This document shows, one piece after another, positions 6,242-16,854 of a stretch of 64,000 nucleotides of DNA. The first letter of the stretch is position 1. Each line of letters opens with the position of its first letter. Location: the NCBI RefSeq assembly GCF_002434505.1, contig NZ_DJKE01000001.1, positions 370,352 through 434,351 on the forward strand, given 5' to 3'. The notes under the pieces were generated by a model. That model was not told the origin of the DNA. It searched no databases and worked only from the letters and a program-made list of their open reading frames with translations. The DNA comes from Brevundimonas sp. UBA6550 (lineage in GTDB: Bacteria; Pseudomonadota; Alphaproteobacteria; Caulobacterales; Caulobacteraceae). The position numbers and the translations under genes were made by a program.

Positions 6242-9105
6242 GAAGCAGGTGCTCGATCAGGCGGCGCTCTTCGCGTCAGCTTCTTTTCTAAACGCCTGTT
6301 TGGCGCTGTTGACCCAGCCGACGAAGGTGTCCGCCTGGCTGGACAGGTTGGCGAAGTCGCCCGTTCCACCACGCCCGACAGATTGTCGTCCAGCGCCACC
6401 CGGATCGCCGCCGCCGACCGCGCGCCCGCCACGAACGGCCCATAGCGGCCGCTCAGCCGCTGCAACGCCGCCCGATCCCCGGCCAGCGAATAGCCCACGC
6501 CCGCCCGGATCAGCCAGCTTTCCTCGGCCGGCGTCAGGGCCGTTCCGGCGGTCTTGTAGCGATCGCCCAGCCGCGCCTCATAGACCGGTGCCGCCTCGGC
6601 CCATTTCTGCTGTTTCCAGAAGATGTCGGCCCGCACCTCGCGCGCCGGGTTCGACTGATCCTTGTCCAGCACCTCCAGCGCATGGTCGAACCGGCCCAGG
6701 TCCATCAGGGCGCGGGCCTCCAGCGCGCGCCGCTCGCTGTTCATCGCGGCCGGCAACAGGGTGGTGCGCGACCCCCAGATCGCCTGCAGCGCCTTCTCCG
6801 GCTGGCGGTCCATCAGATAGACGGTGGCCAGGTTGGTGGCGACCTGGGCCTTGGCTGCGCCGTCCAGCCGCTCGTCCACCTGGTGCTGCAAAAGCTCGGC
6901 CGCCTGGTCGAGCAGATCCACATCGATCAGGCGTCGCGACAGGCGGCGCACCATCTCGTCCCCGTCCGCCCCGATCGGCGTCAGTTCGCGGAAGTCGTAG
7001 AACAGGGCCAGGGCCTGCACCGGCTGCAAACCGTCGGCCGCGCCCTCCAGGAACAGGGCGCGGAAGGCGTTGGACTGATCGGCCTGGATCTCGGTCGCGC
7101 CCGGAATGCCCGACAGCCGCTTGCCCGCCCCGCGCAGGGCGTCCAGCGCCTCGCGGTAACGCCCCTGCTTCAGATAGATGTCCGACAGCTTGCGGATAAC
7201 CGCCAGTTCCGTGCCGTCCCCGCGCCAGCGCCACTTCAGCTGTTCCAGCTGCTGGGCCGCCTGATCGGGGCTCAGCGCGCCCTTGTCCATCTCCAGACCG
7301 ATGGCGCCCAGTTTGGCGGGGGTGGCGATCCCGTCCAGCGGCGCGCGCGCCACGGCCTTGTAGACCGCCAGCGCGCGGCCCTTGTCGCCCTGCAGATCGA
7401 ACAGCCGCGCCTGCACCAGCCGCGCGGTCAGCTGGTCCGTCGCCGGCGCCTTCTGGCTGAAGCTGTAGGCCAGCAGCTGCTGGGCGGCGGCCAGATCGCC
7501 GGTCTCGATGGCCGCCAGCGCATGGGCGGCGCCGAACCGCGCGCGCCAGGCCGGGGGAAAGTCGTCGATCACCGAGGCCCCGGCGGCGAAGTTGCGCCTG
7601 GCCCCCTCCCAGTCGCCCTGTTCGGAGGCGATATAGCCCTGCCACACCTTGGTCGCCGGGTCGCTGGCCAGGGCCGCGCCCGCGAAATCGACCTGCGCCT
7701 CCTCCAGCCGCCCCACGCCGACGCGGGCGACGCCGCGCAGACCCCTGACCTCCGGCTCGCCCTGCATATTCGGCGCCTTGGCGATCAGGGCGTTCAGCAC
7801 CCCGATGGCCTCATAGTTCAGTCCCGACCCGACAAGGAACCGCGCTAGGGCCAGCCGCGCCTCGATGGGCGCGCGCGGATCGTCGGCGGCCGCGATGGTC
7901 TCCAGCCCCGCCGCGTCCTGCAGCCGGCGATAGCGGTCCGAGAAGCCCGCCTCGCCCGCCGCCGCCCAGGCCTCGTCGATCATGGCCGGATAGGCGGCGC
8001 GCCGGGGCGCATCGGCCCCATGATCGCCGGTCTCCAGCCCCGCCGACGGCGCCGACAACGTCAGCCCCTTGGTCCGGCTCAGCGTCACCAGATCGCCCGC
8101 CGCCTCGATCTTCAGGTCGTCGGCGCCCGTCTCGACCGCCATCCCCTGGGCGGTCGGGATCAGGGTCAGATCGACCGTGCGCCGCCCGCCCGCATAGCCC
8201 TTGCCCGGCGCCAGGGCCGTCACCGCCGCGAAACGGTCGCCCACCAGCGGGTCGGTCAGCCAGATCGCCTTGGTCGCCCCCGCCATCCGCGCCACCAGGG
8301 TCGCCGACCCGTCGTCCGCCCGCCCCACCTCGACGCCCGAAGCCGCAGGCGCGGTTCCGCCCAGCGTCACGGTCCAGGTCCCGCCCTGCCCCTGCGCCGC
8401 CACGCCCATGCCTTCGGGCGCGGAAATCCGCATGGCGGTATAGCCCGGCCCCGCCGCCCAGCGCGCGTCCCTGGCCGGCCCCAGCTGTTTGGCGCCGGTC
8501 ATGTCCATCCGCGCGGCGGTGTCGAAGACGATCCACACCGCATCGCCGCGCCGGAACACGGCCGCGCCCACCGGCGCGCTCCATTGGAAGGTCAGCACCG
8601 TCTTGTCGGCGCTGGCCTCGGCCTTGACCGGCACGACCGCATCCGTGGTCGCCGGCTTGGCCGCATCCCCGCCCTGCGGCGCCTTGCCCGGCGCATAGAG
8701 GTTCAGCCAGACCGCCCCGTCCGCCACGCCCGAGCGGGCGTCGGCGCCCTCCTCCAGGGTGATGATCAGGTCCGTGCCGCCGCCGGCGCGCGCGGCCCGG
8801 GTCTCGACCGACTTCACCCCGGCGGGCGGATCGACCTTCAGGCGCGACACGTCGGGCGCCGCCGTCGTGCCCAGCCGCACCACCACCTTGTCGCCCTGGC
8901 GGCTGACGCGCGAACGCACGCCGATCACGCCGCCGAACTCGACGCGGGTGAACTCGGCGTTTTGGCCGATGCCGATGGACAGCGGATCGCGCGACCGCCC
9001 CGCCTCCTGCGCCAGGGGCGACAGCGGCGCGAGCACGACGGCGCCGGCCGCGGCGGCCGCCACGGTCGTCTTCAGAATACGCTTTGTCGGCGCGGCCCCG
9101 GACAT
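6226..9105 (-). CDS. Large exported TPR-repeat protein, C-terminus frameshifted
   Basis: A secreted or periplasmic protein of about 960 residues, function not recognised. A signal peptide ends near residue 31 (LSPLAQEAG). A beta-rich N-terminal domain with FTRVEFGGVIGVRSRVSRQG resembles AMIN-type domains, and the C-terminal two thirds is helical with TPR-like repeats (for example AKAQVATNLATVYLMDRQPE). The ATG at 9105 fits the signal peptide, while the frame is open upstream to 9243. The true C-terminus appears lost by a one-base deletion in the CCC run at 6360-6362: restoring it gives GDFANLSSQADTFVGWVNSA and a stop at 6257, whereas the present frame runs on into a repeat. It lies near flagellar genes, but no link to motility is shown. 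Confidence 0.8.
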   Translation of the reverse strand: MSGAAPTKRILKTTVAAAAAGAVVLAPLSPLAQEAGRSRDPLSIGIGQNAEFTRVEFGGVIGVRSRVSRQGDKVVVRLGTTAAPDVSRLKVDPPAGVKSVETRAARAGGGTDLIITLEEGADARSGVADGAVWLNLYAPGKAPQGGDAAKPATTDAVVPVKAEASADKTVLTFQWSAPVGAAVFRRGDAVWIVFDTAARMDMTGAKQLGPARDARWAAGPGYTAMRISAPEGMGVAAQGQGGTWTVTLGGTAPAASGVEVGRADDGSATLVARMAGATKAIWLTDPLVGDRFAAVTALAPGKGYAGGRRTVDLTLIPTAQGMAVETGADDLKIEAAGDLVTLSRTKGLTLSAPSAGLETGDHGADAPRRAAYPAMIDEAWAAAGEAGFSDRYRRLQDAAGLETIAAADDPRAPIEARLALARFLVGSGLNYEAIGVLNALIAKAPNMQGEPEVRGLRGVARVGVGRLEEAQVDFAGAALASDPATKVWQGYIASEQGDWEGARRNFAAGASVIDDFPPAWRARFGAAHALAAIETGDLAAAQQLLAYSFSQKAPATDQLTARLVQARLFDLQGDKGRALAVYKAVARAPLDGIATPAKLGAIGLEMDKGALSPDQAAQQLEQLKWRWRGDGTELAVIRKLSDIYLKQGRYREALDALRGAGKRLSGIPGATEIQADQSNAFRALFLEGAADGLQPVQALALFYDFRELTPIGADGDEMVRRLSRRLIDVDLLDQAAELLQHQVDERLDGAAKAQVATNLATVYLMDRQPEKALQAIWGSRTTLLPAAMNSERRALEARALMDLGRFDHALEVLDKDQSNPAREVRADIFWKQQKWAEAAPVYEARLGDRYKTAGTALTPAEESWLIRAGVGYSLAGDRAALQRLSGRYGPFVAGARSAAAIRVALDDNLSGVVERATSPTCPARRTPSSAGSTAPNRRLEKKLTRRAPPDRAPASSFRG

Positions 9106-9227
9106 ATCCCCCGACCCATGCCGCACAAGCCCTTTAATCGCGGTTAACCGCCGTTCACCGTGACGACGCGGCCATAGGACAACCCGTCCACGCGACAAGG
9201 CCGCCCACAGCGCGCATACATGACCCC

Positions 9228-9617
9228 ATGACGGACTATCCACGCCTCAGCACGATCAAGACCGGCCTGGCCTGCCGTTGCCCCCGCTGCGGCAAGGGCC
9301 CGCTGTTCAAGGGCTATCTGACCCTGCGCGAAGGCTGCACGGACTGCGGCCTCAGCTACGGCTTCGCCGACCCGGCCGACGGCCCGGCCTTCTTCGTCAT
9401 GACGGCGGTCGGGGTGGTGGGCATGATCCTGCTGATGCTGTTCGACTTCACCGTCCACCCGCCGATCTGGGTGCATGGGGTCGTGACCCTGCCCATCCTG
9501 ATCGGCCTGTGCCTGGGGTGCCTGCGCCCCTTCAAGGCCTGGCTGGTCGCCGAACAATACATCCACAAGGCCGCCCCGCCGGAGTTCTCCTCGAACGGCA
9601 AGCACGGGCCTTACTAA
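9228..9617 (+). CDS. DUF983 zinc-ribbon membrane protein
   Basis: A small inner-membrane protein of the DUF983 family, molecular role unknown. A zinc ribbon is formed by two CxxC pairs (C18-C21 in CRCPRCGKGPLF, C37-C40 in CTDCGLSYG). Two transmembrane segments follow, about residues 52-72 and 80-100. The 129-residue length is normal. It is divergent from the TPR gene and overlaps the stop of the convergent nucleotidyltransferase-like gene by four bases. Confidence 0.9.
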   Translation: MTDYPRLSTIKTGLACRCPRCGKGPLFKGYLTLREGCTDCGLSYGFADPADGPAFFVMTAVGVVGMILLMLFDFTVHPPIWVHGVVTLPILIGLCLGCLRPFKAWLVAEQYIHKAAPPEFSSNGKHGPY

Positions 9618-10192
9618 GGCTCCACCACCGTCAGTTCCGGCCACCGCGCCCGCGCGCTGTCGATCACCTTGGCCCAGCTCCTGGCCACAGGCCGGCTCGG
9701 ATTGGGCCGGATGGTCATGGAGAAGATGTCCTCCAGCCCGAACGGCGCGGCGACGGTGATGGCGTCGTCCGCCTCCAGCCGCACCCCGACCGCGAAGGCG
9801 GGCGCCACGAACCGCCCCAAGGCTTCGTCGGTCGATCCCAGCGCCTGATAGGGCTCGCCGAACCGATCCTGGAACCACAGATGCACCCGCGCCTGGTTCC
9901 TGACCTCGACCCGGCTGCGGAGCGGCGCGTCGAAAGCGGCGGCGACCCGTTTGATGACGACGTCCTCGGCTTCGTAGGACAGGTCCGAGCCGTCGAAATA
10001 GGCCAGGTCGTAGTCCTTGACCCCATAGCCCGCCGGCCGCCCCGTCCGCGCGTTCCACACCGCCTGATAGACCGCGCCGGACACCAGCCGCCAATCCGGC
10101 AGGTCCAGCGCCCGAACCGTCGTCAGAATGTGCATCAGCGCGGGGTCGGCGCGCACGATGGCGATCAGGCGGTCGGTCAGGGCGTCGCTCAT
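9614..10192 (-). CDS. Nucleotidyltransferase-family protein (NTP_transf_6-like)
   Basis: Resembles the NTP_transf_6 family, a divergent nucleotidyltransferase fold with unknown substrate. The family pattern is visible as LVSGAVYQAVWNARTGRP, then KDYDLAYFD (the putative metal-binding Asp pair) and later FGLEDIFSMTIRPNPSRP. The length of 192 residues fits. Residues 100-110 (VEVRNQARVHLWFQDRFG) are also conserved in the family. It stands alone on the minus strand, preceded by an inverted-repeat element. Biochemical activity is not established for most members. Confidence 0.85.
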   Translation of the reverse strand: MSDALTDRLIAIVRADPALMHILTTVRALDLPDWRLVSGAVYQAVWNARTGRPAGYGVKDYDLAYFDGSDLSYEAEDVVIKRVAAAFDAPLRSRVEVRNQARVHLWFQDRFGEPYQALGSTDEALGRFVAPAFAVGVRLEADDAITVAAPFGLEDIFSMTIRPNPSRPVARSWAKVIDSARARWPELTVVEP

Positions 10193-10262
10193 CCCCTTCT
10201 CTTAGCGAGCGCATCGGTCCCAGGGGAGTGGCGGCGAACCCCCATCCACAGCCCTTTCCGCC

Positions 10263-10390
10263 CGTCATCCTAGGCCTTGTGCCTAGGATCCCTATTCCCG
10301 GTGCATGGGATGAAGGACCGACGGCAAAGAAGCGTCTCCACGCGGACAGGTCTGAGTGTATGGATCCTAGGCACAAGGCCTAGGATGACG
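10263..10390. repeat. Intergenic inverted repeat with a hairpin in each arm (copy 2)
   Basis: GTCATCCTAGGCCTTGTGCC at the left is mirrored by GGCACAAGGCCTAGGATGAC at the right. It is the same family as 3000-3107, but here both arms carry the CCTAGG form. It fills the gap between thiD and the nucleotidyltransferase-like gene. Confidence 0.88.
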
Positions 10391-10407
10391 GACCGGGGGG
10401 CGGCGCC

Positions 10408-11208
10408 TCACCCCCGCACCGGCCAGCCGTGATCCAGCGGCCCATGCCCGCCGCCCAGGCCGGGCGCGCGACGGATCGCCTCGCCGACATAGGCCCAGGC
10501 TTCGGCCACCGCGACCTCCAGCGGCCGCCCCAGCGCCAGCCCGGCCGCGCAGGCGCTGGCCAGCGTGCAGCCGGTGCCGTGGGTGTGGCGGGTGTCGATC
10601 CGTTCGGCCTCCAGCGCCGTCTCGCCGTCGGGCGTCAGCAGCAGGTCGATCACCGTCGTTCCCGGCACATGGCCGCCCTTCATCAGCACCGCCCGCGCGC
10701 CCATGGCCAGCAGGGCCTCGCCCGCCCGCCGCTGACCGTCCAGGTCCTGCACCGCGATCCCCGTCAGGGCCTCGGCCTCGGGCGCATTGGGGGTCAGAAG
10801 CGCCGCGCGCGGGATCATCAACGCCTTGACCGCCTCCACCGCCGCATCGGGCAACAGAGGGTGCCCGCCCTTGGCCACCATGACCGGATCGACCACGGCG
10901 GGGGCGTCGGCGCTGTCCAACAGGGCGGCGACCGTCTCGACCACCTCGACCGAGCCCAGCATGCCGGTCTTGAAGGCGTCGGTCCCGATGTCGTCCAGCA
11001 CCGCACGCCCCTGGGCCGCGATCAGCTCCAGCGGCAGCGGATGGACGCCGTGGACCCCCAGGGTGTTCTGCACCGTGATGGCCGTGATGGCGGTGGCGGC
11101 GAACCCGCCCATCATCGTCACGGCCTTGATGTCGGCCTGGATGCCCGCGCCGCCGCCGCTGTCCGACCCCGCCAGGATCAGCACTCTGCCTTGATGAAGC
11201 GCGCTCAT
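10408..11208 (-). CDS. thiD: Hydroxymethylpyrimidine/phosphomethylpyrimidine kinase ThiD
   Basis: Phosphorylates HMP and HMP-phosphate to give HMP-diphosphate for thiamin synthesis, in the cytoplasm. It is a ribokinase-fold enzyme with GSDSGGGAGIQADIKAV near residues 14-30 (substrate site) and HTHGTGCTLASACA near 208-221 (anion hole and catalytic Cys). The 266-residue length is typical. It overlaps the upstream SMR transporter gene by four bases (ATGA), so they are co-transcribed. No TPP riboswitch was noticed upstream in the folP-to-thiD run. Confidence 0.95.
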   Translation of the reverse strand: MSALHQGRVLILAGSDSGGGAGIQADIKAVTMMGGFAATAITAITVQNTLGVHGVHPLPLELIAAQGRAVLDDIGTDAFKTGMLGSVEVVETVAALLDSADAPAVVDPVMVAKGGHPLLPDAAVEAVKALMIPRAALLTPNAPEAEALTGIAVQDLDGQRRAGEALLAMGARAVLMKGGHVPGTTVIDLLLTPDGETALEAERIDTRHTHGTGCTLASACAAGLALGRPLEVAVAEAWAYVGEAIRRAPGLGGGHGPLDHGWPVRG

Positions 11209-11537
11209 GCCGCCGCCCCCGAAAACAGCTTAAGCCCGACGATGCCCGCCACGATCAGCAGGATGCACACCGCCCGCACCGCCGTCGCCGGCTCGCCATA
11301 GGCCAGCACCCCCACCAGCGCCGCGCCCACCGCGCCGATCCCGGTCCACACCGCATAGGCCGTGCCGATCGGCAGCTTCTGCGTCGCCACCCACAACAGG
11401 ATCATGCTGCCGGCCAGGGCGATCCCTACCCCCAGCGACGTCAGCGGCCGGTGCAGGCCCAAATTCTTCAGGCCCGAAGCCCACAGCACTTCCAACAGAC
11501 CGGCGACGACCAGCGTCGCCCACGGATTGATCGACAT
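11205..11537 (-). CDS. Small multidrug resistance (SMR) family transporter, SugE/Gdx-like
   Basis: A four-helix inner-membrane exporter of the SMR family. The conserved membrane Glu is in LLEVLWASGLK near the N-terminus, and PIGTAYAVWTGIGAVGAAL is the family signature. This form, together with the Gdx-like LWASGLK, is closer to guanidinium exporters (SugE/Gdx) than to EmrE, but substrate assignment by eye is not safe. The ATG at 11537 (MSINPWATL) is preferred over the one at 11549. No guanidine riboswitch was recognised upstream. It is translationally coupled to thiD. Confidence 0.88.
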   Translation of the reverse strand: MSINPWATLVVAGLLEVLWASGLKNLGLHRPLTSLGVGIALAGSMILLWVATQKLPIGTAYAVWTGIGAVGAALVGVLAYGEPATAVRAVCILLIVAGIVGLKLFSGAAA

Positions 11538-11589
11538 GACCCAGGACATGACGGATCAGATGGCCCAGCCCATCCGTCAGGGCAAGCGA

Positions 11590-11946
11590 TCAGGCGCCTA
11601 GCGGCCCCTTGAAGATGAAGAAGGCGCCCAGGCCGATGAAGGCGAAGCCGACCAGATGGTTCACCGTCAGCTTCTCGCCCAGATACAGCACCGAAAAACC
11701 GGCGAAGACCAAGAGGGTGATCACCTCCTGCATCGTCTTCAGCTCGGCCGGCGAATAGACCTTGATGCCGATCCGGTTGGCCGGCACCGCCAGCCAGTAT
11801 TCGAAGAAGGCGATGCTCCAGCTGGCGATCACCAGCAGCCACAGCGGCTTGTGCTCGAACTTCAGGTGGCCGTACCAGGCGAAGGTCATGAAGACGTTCG
11901 ACAGGGCCAACATGACGATGGGGGCGATATAGGCGGTCAGGGGCAT
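11590..11946 (-). CDS. DMT-family membrane protein (DUF486)
   Basis: A small four-helix membrane protein of the DUF486 family, related to drug/metabolite transporters. FMTFAWYGHLKF, SWSIAFFEYWLAVPANRIG and LKTMQEVITLLVFAGFSVLY are characteristic. At 118 residues it is full length. No transported substrate is known for the family. It lies 52 bases upstream of the SMR gene on the same strand and may share its transcript. Confidence 0.9.
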   Translation of the reverse strand: MPLTAYIAPIVMLALSNVFMTFAWYGHLKFEHKPLWLLVIASWSIAFFEYWLAVPANRIGIKVYSPAELKTMQEVITLLVFAGFSVLYLGEKLTVNHLVGFAFIGLGAFFIFKGPLGA

Positions 11947-12008
11947 GGGCGACGCTGCGACGGTTGATCCCCGTCCTTAGCTCAACCGCGACCGAACGTC
12001 GCGTCCGT

Positions 12009-12836
12009 TCAACCCGCGTCGCGAACCGCCGCCTGGACCTTCAGCGCCTGCACAGTCTCGCGCACGTCATGGACCCGCACCATCCTGGCCCCGTGCGCCG
12101 CCGCCGTCAGGGCCAGGGCGATGGAGCCGCCCAGCCGGTCGGTGGCCTCGACCGCCGTCGGGTCGACCGCCTGGATCGTGCGTTTGCGGCTGGCGGCGTA
12201 CAGCACCGGAAACCCCAGATCGACCAGCGCCCCCAGGCCCGCCGTCAGGGCCAGATTGTGCGCCAGCGTCTTGCCGAAGCCGATGCCGGGGTCCAGCCAT
12301 ATCCGCTGTCGCGCCACGCCCGCCGCCATCGCCGCCTCGGCGCGCTCCAGCAGATAATCCCGCACCTCGCCCGTCACGTCGTCATAGGTCGGGTTCGCCT
12401 GCATGGTGCGCGGCTCGCCCTTCATGTGCATCAGCACGATACGGCACCCCAGTTCGGCCGCCACGCCTGCGTTGTCAGGCGCGTGTGTCAGGGCCGTCAC
12501 GTCGTTCCACATCGTCGCCCCGGCCGCGACGGCGGCGCGGGCCACCTCGGGCTTCATCGTGTCGATGCTGATCGCCCCGGCCCAACGAGCACGGAGGCCC
12601 GCGATGACCGGGACGACCCGCGCGATCTCCTCGTCCGTCCCCACCGGATCGGCGCCCGGCCGGGTGCTTTCGCCGCCGATGTCCAAGACATCCGCCCCGT
12701 CCGCGACCAGACGCATGGCCCGGTCCACCGCCGCCTCGACCGAGGTCCACCGCCCGCCGTCAGAGAAGCTGTCGGGCGTGACGTTGACGATCCCCATGAC
12801 CTGGGGCCATCCCGGTGTTTGACTTTCGCGCGGCAT
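12009..12836 (-). CDS. folP: Dihydropteroate synthase FolP
   Basis: Condenses p-aminobenzoate with 6-hydroxymethyl-dihydropterin diphosphate in folate synthesis, and is the sulfonamide target. The signatures MGIVNVTPDSFSDGG (residues 14-28) and DIGGESTRPGADPV (about 57-70) are intact, as is the C-terminal RVHDV motif. It is 275 residues long. It heads a leftward set with DUF486, SMR and thiD, although the 60-base gap after folP leaves co-transcription open. Folate and thiamin genes in one run share only pyrimidine/pterin metabolism in a broad sense. Confidence 0.96.
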   Translation of the reverse strand: MPRESQTPGWPQVMGIVNVTPDSFSDGGRWTSVEAAVDRAMRLVADGADVLDIGGESTRPGADPVGTDEEIARVVPVIAGLRARWAGAISIDTMKPEVARAAVAAGATMWNDVTALTHAPDNAGVAAELGCRIVLMHMKGEPRTMQANPTYDDVTGEVRDYLLERAEAAMAAGVARQRIWLDPGIGFGKTLAHNLALTAGLGALVDLGFPVLYAASRKRTIQAVDPTAVEATDRLGGSIALALTAAAHGARMVRVHDVRETVQALKVQAAVRDAG

Positions 12837-13039
12837 GGGACCAGCCTCTAGCCGTGATCGCTCGTTTCGTCAGCCAGGCTCGACGCCTTTCCCACGCGGG
12901 ACGCCTCGTCGCAGGCTTCTGACCCGGAACGGCCGCGCGCCCTTCGCCCCGTTCCGGGCGCCGATCTGAACCCCCTTCCTCTTCGCCGCTGCACGACGCC
13001 AGGCGCGTGCGGCGGCCCCTGCCGTATGCGAGACCCTCC

Positions 13040-13450
13040 ATGTCCAAATCCACCCTTCCCGTCCGCCCCGACATCTTCCTCAGCGCCGAGGACCACGACG
13101 CCCTGTCGCGTCTGGTCGGCGACATGCCTGGAGAGGGCGTGGCGGGAATGCTTCAGGAAGAGCTGGAGCGCGCCGTCATCTGCGAACCGGGCGACCGGCC
13201 CAAGGGCGCCGTGCCGCTGAACCGCTGGCTTCACTATGTCGATGGCCGTTCGTCCGACCCGCGCCGCATCCAGATCGTCCTGCCGAAGGACGCCGACATC
13301 GACGCGGGCAAGGTTTCGGTCCTTTCCCATGTCGGCGCGGGCCTGATCGGCCTGGTCGAAGGCCACACCATTTCCTGGAGCGACCCCTCCGGCGCCGAAC
13401 GCAGCCTGACGCCGGTGATGATCGAGGACGCGGAAATCCTGCCGGCCTGA
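13040..13450 (+). CDS. GreA/GreB-like, nucleoside diphosphate kinase regulator (Rnk-type) protein
   Basis: A 136-residue protein with the C-terminal GreA/GreB domain fold found in Rnk-type RNA-polymerase-binding proteins. RPDIFLSAEDHDALSRLVG opens the protein, VLPKDADIDAGKVSVLSHVG and GLIGLVEGHTISW form the C-terminal FKBP-like domain. It lacks the long coiled coil of GreA. The ATG at 13040 is chosen over an upstream in-frame start at 13007 because homology begins there. It is monocistronic and ends at a shared hairpin facing ftsH. Confidence 0.82.
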   Translation: MSKSTLPVRPDIFLSAEDHDALSRLVGDMPGEGVAGMLQEELERAVICEPGDRPKGAVPLNRWLHYVDGRSSDPRRIQIVLPKDADIDAGKVSVLSHVGAGLIGLVEGHTISWSDPSGAERSLTPVMIEDAEILPA

Positions 13451-13470
13451 CACGCCGCCTTCGCCCATGA

Positions 13471-13505
13471 AAAACCCGCCGGAGATCGCTCTCCCGGCGG
13501 GCTTC
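13471..13505. terminator. Hairpin terminator between convergent genes
   Basis: CCCGCCGG (13475-13482) pairs with CCGGCGGG (13494-13501). On the minus strand the stem is followed by TTTT, so it fits a terminator for ftsH. On the + strand the tail CTTCTTCATT is a weaker signal for the Rnk-type gene. Confidence 0.7.
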
Positions 13506-13528
13506 TTCATTCCGAACTGAAGGCCGGT

Positions 13529-15483
<1,955 letters not shown>

Positions 15484-15487
<4 letters not shown>

Positions 15488-16854
15488 TGAGGTCCTCGGT
15501 CGTCCGCCGCCCCGCTCGGGTCGACGGTCTGGATGTGTCTGTCTGGGAAAATAGGAGGTTCCATGGCGTTACGCCATCGCGGGGCTGAAATCAGGTCGTC
15601 TTCATGCGTCGTTTCGTCCAGCGTCAGCCTGAGCCGTTCCGCGACAAGCCCGCGCCGTTCGACCCCCGCCCCTGCAAGAGCCGGGCCCGGCGCCCCGTCC
15701 TTAACGAGCACGGGCCAGGCCGCCCGCGCCTGCGGCGACAGCGGGGCCAGCGCCGCCCGGTCCGCGTCCGACAGCTGCGACAATCGCCCGCGCCCCGCCA
15801 CGACCGACCAGCCCGCATCGGCGGCGACGAAGGCGAACCGCCCGTCCCACACCGCCTCCACGCCCGGCGTCAGCCGCAAGGGTCCGGCGCCCTTTCGCGC
15901 CATCTCGCCGGCCTCGCGCACCAGGGTCACGGTTTCGCCCGCCGCTGTGATCCGCGCCCCGCACAGGGTGGCGGTGAAATCCTCGCCGGCCCGCAACCGC
16001 CGGACCAGGGCGGCCAGCCGCTCGCCCCTCGGCGGCGTCGCCCCGCCCCCGACGCAGACCAGGGCCGCCGCCAGGGTGCGCGCGGCGACGTCGCGCGACG
16101 CCTCGACCACCGCCTCCCCGACCGTCGTCAGCCCTTCCGCGCCCGAAGCCGCGCCCGCCGCCAAGACCGGCCGCCGCTCTGCGTCCTCGCCGGCCAAGAC
16201 CTGTCGCGCCCGGCTGCGGCCATAGCGCAGATCGGCGTTGGCGGGGTCCTCGATCCAGTCCGCCCCTTGCCCCCTCAGCCAGTCGCGCAAAGGTTCGCGC
16301 CCCTCGTCCAGCAGGGGCCGCAGCAGCATCAGCCCCCGCCCCTCGGGCCAGACGGGCGACGGCGACCATTCGCGCACCCGCCCCAGCGTCGCCCCTTCGC
16401 GGCGCATCAGATCGGCCTCGGCGATGTCGTCGGCCGTGTGGGCGAACAGCACGACCCGCGCGCCCGCCGCCCGCGCCGCCTCGGCGATCAGCCGATGGCG
16501 CGCCGTCCGCGCCGCCGCCGTCAGTCCCGTCGCGGGCTTATCGCCCTCCCAGCGCAGGCCGCGCCAATCGGCCCCGACCGCTCGCGCCGCCTGTTCCGCA
16601 AAGGCGTTCCAGCGCCCGCTGTCGGGGTTCAGCCCGTGGTCCACGCTGAGCGCCAGCAGACGCCGCCCGCGCGCCCCGGCCCATTCGGCCGCCAGCCGCA
16701 GCAGGGCGATGGAATCCCCCCCGCCCGACAGGGCCAGGGCCAGGGGCCGTTCGACGTCCCGGCTCAGCCGCGCCTCCAGCCGTGTCAGGACGCGGGCGGC
16801 CAGCCCCCCGGCGACGCCCCCCTCGCCGTCGTCGTCGGACGTCAGGCGGCGCAC
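15484..16854 (-). CDS. tilS: tRNA(Ile)-lysidine synthase TilS
   Basis: Converts cytidine 34 of tRNA-Ile(CAU) to lysidine so that it reads AUA. The PP-loop ATPase motif [13 protein letters not shown] sits near residues 40-52, then SVDHGLN and [18 protein letters not shown] (variant of the HTADDQAET motif). The C-terminal part is poorly conserved and Ala/Arg-rich, as common in high-GC alphaproteobacteria. The 456-residue length is in range. The start overlaps the 3' end of cpoB by 13 bases, and the first 20 residues may be non-native, so the initiation codon is uncertain. Confidence 0.93.

Noticed and set aside
9134..9148. CtrA site (TTAA-N6-TTAAC) upstream of the TPR gene
   Set aside because: The spacing is 6 rather than the consensus 7, and short AT-rich matches arise by chance. 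Not listed as a feature.
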